From the NCBI GenBank assembly GCA_013400155.1, contig VXBM01000140.1, positions 941,199 to 1,005,198 on the forward strand: a stretch of DNA of 64,000 nucleotides. The letters run 5' to 3'. The first letter of the stretch is position 1; the number at the start of each line of letters is the position of its first letter. A program made the position numbers and the translations under genes. Below, piece by piece: positions 34,701-43,700 of this stretch. The DNA is from Helopsaltes ochotensis. Its lineage: Eukaryota > Chordata > Aves > Passeriformes > Locustellidae. The notes under the pieces were generated by a model. It did no database searches. It saw only the letters and a program-made list of their open reading frames with translations, and was not told the DNA's origin.

Positions 34701-37700
34701 GGCCCCCTCCAGCTAGCTTGTGTGCAAAACTGCTTGTACACATTGACTTGAAATTAAATCATGTTAAATAGGTAACTTGGATGCATGCTTGCATACTAAA
34801 TCATGCAGTGTAACTAGAAGACAACATCTCTGAAATGTATACATATACATCAGTTAGTCATTTTTATCTAATACTTGGGTAAGATAAAGGTAGATTATAT
34901 GTTATAATCAAGGGTGAGACAATTATGTGGGCAGTTGCCTTCTGCATATTGTTCCTGAATTGCCCTTGGGGTGGTCTTTTTGGGTTTAAATAAAAGGTCG
35001 GACAGGTTTACATTTTTATTTTCGGAGTTGAAAAAGTATGGGGGGAAAATAATACATTTCACTTCATCTTAAGTAAATATCAAATATGTTGTATACTAAT
35101 GAGCCTTCCTATCTTGTGTCCAGGAAAACGCACACTTTTTTGTTGCAGATATGATCATAGCATCACTAGAAAAAATGAAATGTAATATCCTAAGCCAGCA
35201 ACAACCAGAGTCCTGGGGTGTGGAGGAAACAAGTGGATCAGATGGCAGCTATCACACTGACTCAGAGTTATCTTCTTATCCTGGAGTGAAGAAGTCTGAT
35301 TCTTCTGTTACCTCTTCAGACAGTGGTTATGAAGGCAAGTTATTTAATCTAGAATGTAACCTTGTCTGAAAGCCTTTGCTGCTTGTTTCTGTGCAAGAAA
35401 ATACTAAACAAATTGGGGCATTGCTTGGACCCAAATACTCTGTTACCTTCTTTGAGTCTGTGGTGAGCTGGGTCCGTTGGGGATAATTATACCACAGGTG
35501 TTTTTCCTGTGGGTCACATACTTCCTTTTGGATGTTCACACCTTTGTTTTATTAATTATAATTATTTTTTACATTAAAATGAAAATGTAGGGTTTAAATG
35601 CCACAAGCCAAGCGTGACTGTTCACAGAGCATGCCTGTAGCTGGCTGTTCTTCTCTCTCTGCTTAAAATATAGATTTATTTTTTTGGTAGTACTTGCAGT
35701 TTGGCTCTTTCCGTCTGTGTTTGCTTCTGCAATGTGCAGATGACTCCATGCAATCGGTTTGACTGAGACTCTCCAGGGTATTCATTCACATATAGTTTAA
35801 GGCAATATAATAAATACTCCTGCCATTATTATGCTTGAGTCAGTACGTGCATTTTTAAGTAGATGTTAGTCTCTTGAGTAGTGCAGACTTTAGTGATGGA
35901 TCGTAAGTCTAAAGTCTAAATGACATAGCTGCTGTGGAAAAATAAATGCTGTTCTTGGACATGAGGAGGGGACAGACCCCTGTCAAGATTTGAGTTTATC
36001 ACTACAAAATTCTGGCTAAGAACCTGAGGAACATGCTGTATGACAGACTCCCAAGAACTGCTCTGTGTATGTATAAAAAACAATGAAAGTTCTTCTATAA
36101 ATGCAATCTGTGTGCTAAAGTTTTGGTAAGTGGTGAAAAATGTAAACATAATTGCAGCTACTTATAAATGCTGGAAAAGTTTAACTGATCTTGTCCTTGT
36201 CTTGGACAGGCTGTGCTTTGCTGCCTGTCAGCTCACCAGTACATCTACCATCACATCATGAGGTTACCAGATTTCGTTGCCACAGTGACTCAGAAGATGA
36301 ATATGTAATTATTGGTAAGACTTTAAAACTGTAACTGCAGAAATATATATATTGTTCAGTTGAATCTATTCTGTTGTTTGGGAATTGTCTTGATTTAGTA
36401 GATGTTATTGCAAGAGAAATAATGTGAGAAAATGGAAACAATTATGTATGTGTAGCTCCTTATTAGAACACATGCAGAAATACCAGACTGCTGCAGGATT
36501 TCCTTTCTAGGAAAGAATATCTTTGATGGTTAGAGAGTGTGGTGAGCTGACTCTGGCTGGACACCAAGTGACCACCAAACTACTCTTCTGTCACTTCCTA
36601 TCTCCACTGGAGAGACAGGGAGACATCACTCGCCAAAAACTGTCACGGAGAAAAGAGTCAGCGTGGGGAAATTAATTTATTGCCAATCAAACCAGAGTAG
36701 GGTAATGAGAAATTAAATCAAATTTTAAAGCACCTCCCCACCCCAACTCCTCCTTCTTTCTGGGCTAAAATTCCCTTCCAGTTTTCTACCTTCTAGGGCT
36801 TCCCACACATCCTGTCAGGAGCCTGCTGCAGCATGGGCTTCTTCCCTGTCACAACCTCCTTCAGGCATCTTCCTGCCCTAGCCTGGCTCTTCCACAGGCT
36901 GCAGGGGGATCTCTGCTCCCCCATTAATCCCCATGGGCTGCAGGGGCTCAGCTGCCTCACTATGGTCTGCATGAGGAGCTGCAGGGGAATATAAAAGGTC
37001 TGGCTCCTGGAGCACCTCCTGCCCCTCCTTCTCCACTGACCTTGGTGTCTGCAGGGCTGTTCCTCATCCATATTCTCACACTCTCTCCAGCTGCAACTGT
37101 GCAGGGTTTTTTCCCTTCCATTTTGACTCTGTTATCCCACAGGCACTACCACCATGGCTATGGGCTCAGCCCTGGCCCGTGGTGCGTCCATTCTGGAGTT
37201 GTCTGGCATTGGCTCTCAGTCATGGGAGAAGCTTCTGGCAGATTCTCACAGAAGCCACTGCCATAGCCCCTCCTGCTGCCAAAATCTTGCCATGCAAACC
37301 CAACAGAGGGACTAAAATTATGTCTAAGGATTAAACCAAAGGAATGTGCATGAAGGAAGTGTGAAACTGGCACAACCTTGGTCAGCTGTAGCAGCCTTGG
37401 TTGAGAGAATTTAGTACATGATAATTTCCTCATGAAACAGATTGACTCAATTTTAGGCAGCCTCTCCCTCTGCTTCAGGACTTGAGCAGAATGTTTCTGT
37501 TCTCTTACAATCATAAGTGCTTTGCTTCTCTTTAGGACATCCTGAGTTTCATTTGGTTTGCTCCTGGTTTTTACACTACAGAAATAGAAACCCTTAAAAG
37601 TGGCCTGAGCAACTTTTAACCTTTGTTTTATCTTTTCCTGATAACAAATGGATTTTTATTGTTCTCATTGGTTTTAGAGCTTTTTTTTTTTTCCTCTCAT

Positions 37701-40700
37701 CTTTCCCTGATCTACAAATGAAGAACAAGCTCCCAAAAGACTGCTTTCCTAATAGCAAGAGTTGCTTTGAGTGTATAAATGGGGAAACGTTTGTCTTGAG
37801 GGCAATAAGCATGGTCAAAACTAATGCTACCAGTGAGGACACCTTGTTGGCATAAGCATATTGTGTCTATGTAAACATAACCAAGTGTGTCCTTTAATTG
37901 CATTCATCTTGCCTGTTACTAACATGTTTGTAGCATTAACTGGTATGTTTGTGATTGGTGTCTCCAAACATCTGTCACTGTCCAAAAAAACTATGTGGCC
38001 TCTCTTGGCTCTGTACATTATTATTTATGTTGAATGATTTCTGTCTGGACCTTGACCAGCAGGCACTTTGTCTCTTCTTACCATTTTAACTCTTGAAGGC
38101 AGGCTGATGGTGATGATAGGATGCAAAGGTATTAGGGAATGTTCTTCATCACATCAGAGCTATGCAGAGGAGATAAGACTTCTTATGCCAGTTTTACAAC
38201 TAGGGCTGAGGTTATTTCCCACATCCAGGAAGGGTGTTGGAAAGATGAATATATTTGAAACTGACATTGTGGTAACACAGAAAGTGTTTTTAAAATGGTG
38301 CTGAGTTAACAGATGCTTTGTTTCTTAAATGGCTTGACAAAATTTTCTCCTTTATTGCAGAACTTGAAGACCTTGAAAATCTGTCTGTTGCCTCTGATAA
38401 AAGGTGTGTATCTTTACTATAATAGCCCCATGGCTCCACCTTTTCTGCTGGAGCAGCTTTCTGGTGGTTCTTCTGGCTGGGGCAGGGAAAGGTGTGGGAT
38501 TGGTAAATTGGACCCTCTCAAAGAAGGGGAAGGAATGCTGCTTGACAGCAAATGTCTCTGGTGCTTGGCCTAGCAGTGTTTCTCTGGTCCCCTAGTCTTG
38601 CTGGAGGGTGGTGTCTGGGGCTCTTCAAGGGCCTGGGTGTATCAAAGAAAGAGGGTAGGAATGAAGGAATGGGAGAAAACCTTTCAGGGATGCAGAAAAG
38701 GCAGTGGAGATGTTGCTATTTTTCACTGACAGTATCCCTTACCTTTCAGATCATCATTTGAACCAGGCAGCAATTCTGCTGAAGCAACAGCCCAGGAGTT
38801 GTGCAGAGCTTTCAGAAAATACTGGTTGCAGACAGACTCTGCAGTTCAGCTGTCTGGTTGCCTGAGCTCATCTAAGCAGAGAGTGAGTCTGATCTGAAAA
38901 CAATGAGCTCTTTATTCAGTTCCCCACATAGTCATGGTCTCAGTGCAGCTGCTTGACTGCTAGGAAAAGGAGGAAGCTGCATTAAAAAACAAAACAAAAC
39001 AACCCCCCCAAAAAAAAAACCCCAAACAAATACAGATGAGTGCTTACAGTTTATTAGTTCACTTTATCTAAATTTTTAGAAAATGTCTTCTCTCTCCAGT
39101 GATTTTCAACACATTTAAAACATGCAGTTGTGAACAATCAGCTTTCTTCTGGGACTGATATGAGGGGGGGACTACATACAGGTGAAAACTGAACTTTAAA
39201 ATACCAGAGTATATAGGGAGATAAACATCTCCCATAGCATTTAACATATGTCCAGCTGATGGGATGGTTATCTTAATGAGCTTGTCTTTCCCAATAGTCT
39301 GTGCTGAAAGAAGAGATTCCAAAAGAGCTTGAGTCCAGTTTGAATCTGGCTGAAGAAATAAAGATCATATCCAAGCTGAGAGGATCTTCTGGCTGGTCCC
39401 CACCAAGATCACAGATTATATTTAATATTCATCCTTCAGTCAAGTAAGTTTTGAGGGATCTGAGCATTGTCGTGTAGTATAGCGTGGGAAAAGCTGATGG
39501 AAGGAGCTTGGGTGATTAACAGATCTAGTGCATGTGCAGATGATCTGTGAACAGGTCTGGTGCATGGCACAGCCTTCTGCAGTGTCTGTCACCAGCCTCG
39601 CTAGAAAACAGATGGCATCTTTTTCCTTCTCTTGGCACGTTGTGCTTAACACAACATGTGCCATTTTCCACGTGATAATACCACGTACTCTTTGGTGTTA
39701 TGGTGGTAGTGTAACTTACTCCTGAAAATTTCATTCTGTGACACTACCTGGAAAATATTCCTGTCTTTCCCTGCTGTCCTGTTAGTATTTTATGGATAGC
39801 TGGCTTTCAGAAAGTAGGGGGAGGCACTAGGTGTGTGTGAGGAAATGGCTATCTCACCCTGTGTCAAATGCTGTTAAGTGCAGACAGTAAGCAAACTGCC
39901 TGTTCCCTGTGTTGCTGCAGGTGCAGTGGCTTTTTTAGTTGCAAATGTGGATTTCCCCCTATCCAAACATATGATATTGATGCTACCTTAAGAAATAGAA
40001 GATAATTTAGTTCTTTCAACAAGCATTACAGAATCTGCCTTCTTCATGTGCAGCAGTCAGCTCCTGAGGTGGACATTTTCCCTGGTGCCAGTGTAGTTCT
40101 TTTGCACTTTGGAAGAATGTTAATTAAAACTGTCTTTTGGGTGCTGATTGGTCTAACTATTTTGCCTCTGTATACAGGAGAGATGCAGTGGTGGCTGCTC
40201 AAAATTTTACATGTGTTGGTTGTGGAACCCCGATAGAAAGCAGTAAGTATTACCAAAACTGGCAAAAAAACCCTAATAAGTGTGCTTGTACTGCAATCAG
40301 TACTGTAGTCAGACCATAATCCTCACCAATACAAAGGTACCATAATTTTTAAATTATCTGAGCTAGAAGGAAAATCTCATTGTTGGATGTGCCTGCAATA
40401 GTAAAACAGACAGTGGGATCTTTCCGGTGTCTGGAATTTTTCATACAATACAGAATACAATACTTGATAGATGTCCTTCTCATACACAATAAAAATTCGT
40501 AACAGTCAACCACAAAACAGAAAAAAGCTATACAAAAAATCAAGCTTCCAGGCTGGAAAGTGCTGGTTTTACATAGTCCAGTTATTTCTTTTAATAATTC
40601 TTTCCCTGTGCCAATTTAGACGTTCCCAAAAGTCTTTTTTTAGAGACTGTATGCATGCTTATGGAAACTGGTTTTGTTCTTTTGGAGTGTCTTTTTAAAA

Positions 40701-43700
40701 CTTTTTGTTTCTTTGGATCTTGATCACAAAATCTTCCTTGTTTTTTTGTTTAATTCCTGATACTTTCTGAGAACTGCTTGAGAGCACAATGATTTACAGA
40801 ACTGACAAACAGACCTTACCTAAGAAATCTTTGAAGTGGCAGTTAAGTCTTGTTCTGGGTCAGTTCACAAGAGCAGCATTTGTGGTGTTCTATAAAGTAT
40901 CAATAATCTATGGTGACATGTTAGGTCGAGCAAATTGGAGATGCTGTAATAGCAGAGAAAAACCCCACAAACCTCTTGATGTGAAAAAGTATTGTACAAA
41001 CATGACTCCAGGAGTAGTGGAAGTATTTTTGTTGTGTATTTTACCTAGTGTTTCTTTTGTGGTTAAAGCAGCAGGGGTTTTTCTAAGATCTTATGTTGAT
41101 AATTATAATCAGTTGAACAAATATGGAAATGAGGAAAGCTTTCTGTTCTAATGCCAAGTACAAATCTTGTACATGTGTTCACCACAATAATAAACCCCCC
41201 TATTTAAAGGAATAAAACAAACAAACAAAAAAATCCCTTTCCCTTCATTCCACTAGATCTGAGTTATTTAGACAAACTAGGCATACAGACAAGAGTTATG
41301 TCCCATAATTTTTTTAAATATTCAGAATTTCATTGCTGTCTGCCTGCAGAATATATCAGGAGACTCCGCTACTGTGACTACCTGGGGAAGTACTTCTGTG
41401 GCTGCTGCCACAGCTATGCCCAGTCTTCTATTCCTGCCCGAATACTTTCCAAGTGGGATTTCAAAAAATACTATGTGTGCAACTTCTCCAAACACCTACT
41501 GGACAGCATATGGCAGCACCCCATTTTCAATGTGTCATGTATTAACAAAACCCTCTACACAAAAAGTAAAGAAATGGACAGGGTCAGGGTAAGTGTGGCT
41601 TTTTTTATTAGGAATTTCTGGGTCTTAGACTTGCACAAAAAAGTCCTTAGGGCAGGATGTCCTCTGTGTGTATGTGGTAGGGAGGAGGGTTGTTTTTTTC
41701 TGACTTATCCCATCACCACTTCTGAGACTTGCCCTCTTTGCCCTTAGATGAAGGGAGCAAAGAGAGGCGTTTCTAACCTGTGCCAGAGGTCTCCTTAGCC
41801 CTGTTGTCTTTGGGAGGTGTTTCCTTAGTGGTTTCCAGTTTTAGTGCATATAAGGGAGTTGGTCTCCTGCAGTAAATATTTACATCTTCCTGGCTTTTGG
41901 CTCTTGGAAAATTCTGTAATTTTTGAATGACTCCTTAATTTTGTGGGCCATTTTGGGGAAACATCCTTGGCTTATGTAAGATCTGTACCTCCTACAGCTT
42001 CGGGAAGAGTGTTCTGCTGAAGACTACAAGTAGGCATGTGTTCCTTTCTTGGCTGAGGAGACACTTAGACACTGTTCTTACACAGGTGTGGGTCTGGCAT
42101 GCATCAAGACCTGCAGCCATTTTTGGTATTAGGACTTGCTTCACTTGTCAGGGAATAAAAATAGCCTTTGCCTGCCTTAGGCTTTAGTGCATTAGAAAAT
42201 CCATTTGTTTAATACTGCGCTAAGTGTAAATTTCCTTTTTTTTTAGGTGTGGTTTGGTGTATGTGCAAGGGTTGCTGACTCAAATAGTGGTGTTCCTCAC
42301 TTAGGAATATATAAAAGCAATGCTTTTGATTTTTTTTTTTTTCTTCTCCATCTTTTAGGAGGTACAAGAACAGCTTTTTCATTTAAAAAAGCTTTTGAAA
42401 ACATGCAGATTTGCTGAAAGGTATGGACTATGATTATGCATGAAAAATAGCTTAGTAAAATGTGAATGATGTGCTTATAAAGCCTTCTTCTCCAGAGACA
42501 TTTGGGTGCAGTTTTAAATAAGTTGATATGATCATTAGAGAACTCTAATAACAAAACTGCCTTCTATTGCACTGAAAATGTTGAATGAAGCACAAATTTT
42601 TTGTGGTAGCTGTTTCTTGTAATATAGTTTGGTTTTAAATGTTGAATGATTTTAGTTAGGGGTGTGCATTTTTTCCTGTTCTGTTTCTCTTAGGTTCTCA
42701 CTCATTCTTAAAAGGTCAAAGATATTTATCTCTCTGAGAATATTTTTCTTTAAAAAATATATTGTCTTCTTTTAATTAATAGGTGTTCCTTGCGCGTTTA
42801 AAGATTTCTTCCAGAAATCTGTCATAATGCTCAGTTCAGTTTATTTTATAAAAATATTCAAATGAAACTAGTAGTAAGCAAAAGTGGTAAAGACCAAAAC
42901 ATGACCTTGCTTGTTGCTAGAAGTGAAGGATTTCTCGTGTTCACCTTCCCAAACTGTGGGCATGACTAATACATAGACATGTGAATAATAAGACCATCAC
43001 TGTAGAATTGCTGGTTTTTTTTAAGATTAAGGTATAAGCAAAATAAGATTTAAAAGTAGGTTCCGTTTTCTCTTTGACATAGACCTCTTCTTTATGCATC
43101 AGCTACGTGTTGTTCACCAAAATCAAACAGAAATGTGTTTTGTTCAACTCCCTGTGATTCCATTACTAAAATAAGGGTCATCACTGTATCTTCTATCTGC
43201 ATCAGTGATATTTTAAAAGCAATAGCTCTATTTCCAGTCTTCACCTGCTCAGCACAAGCATAGTTTCACCCAGTAGTGACCTGTGCAGGATAAAACCCCT
43301 CAAAGTCCTCTTTGCAAAGCAAATAAATAACCCTGGCTTATTATATTAGATACTATATGGGATTTTACCTACTGTTCCTGAGGTAGGAGGGAGCTCTTTA
43401 CATGTTATTTAAGGATTGCTGGGGTTATTGTGTATGGCAACTAAAAGGCCTGAGGAATGCATGTTTAAAGTAGATAGTTTATTCTAAATCCCAAACCTTC
43501 CAACTTCTATGGAAGTGATCTCAAATTGGAAGGGGAGGCAGATAGCAGGAACTTGCCTTGTATAATCCCTGTGTGACTTAGGGACGTGAAAGAGGCTTAT
43601 TCTGGAAATACACTTGAAAACTTTTTGGAACGTTGATTGGGTTTTATTTCTCTTTGCAGTGTACTGAAAGAATTTGAACAGGTCCCCAGCCATCTGACAG

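Larger units (their letters stand above)
38404..43659. other. RUBCNL: RUBCNL introns 7-12 (contents)
   Basis: Introns at 38404-38749, 38883-39297, 39444-40177, 40243-41349, 41589-42358 and 42421-43659. They hold simple A-rich tracts (about 38983-39030, with AAAACAAAACAACCCCCCC) and no mobile element I recognise. The intron at 40243-41349 contains a 120-codon ORF (40789-41151) with no splice or family support. Confidence 0.6.

Noticed and set aside
40789..41151. 120-codon ORF inside a RUBCNL intron
   Set aside because: It has no splice-compatible ends in the RUBCNL frame and no family resemblance. The flanking exons join correctly without it.
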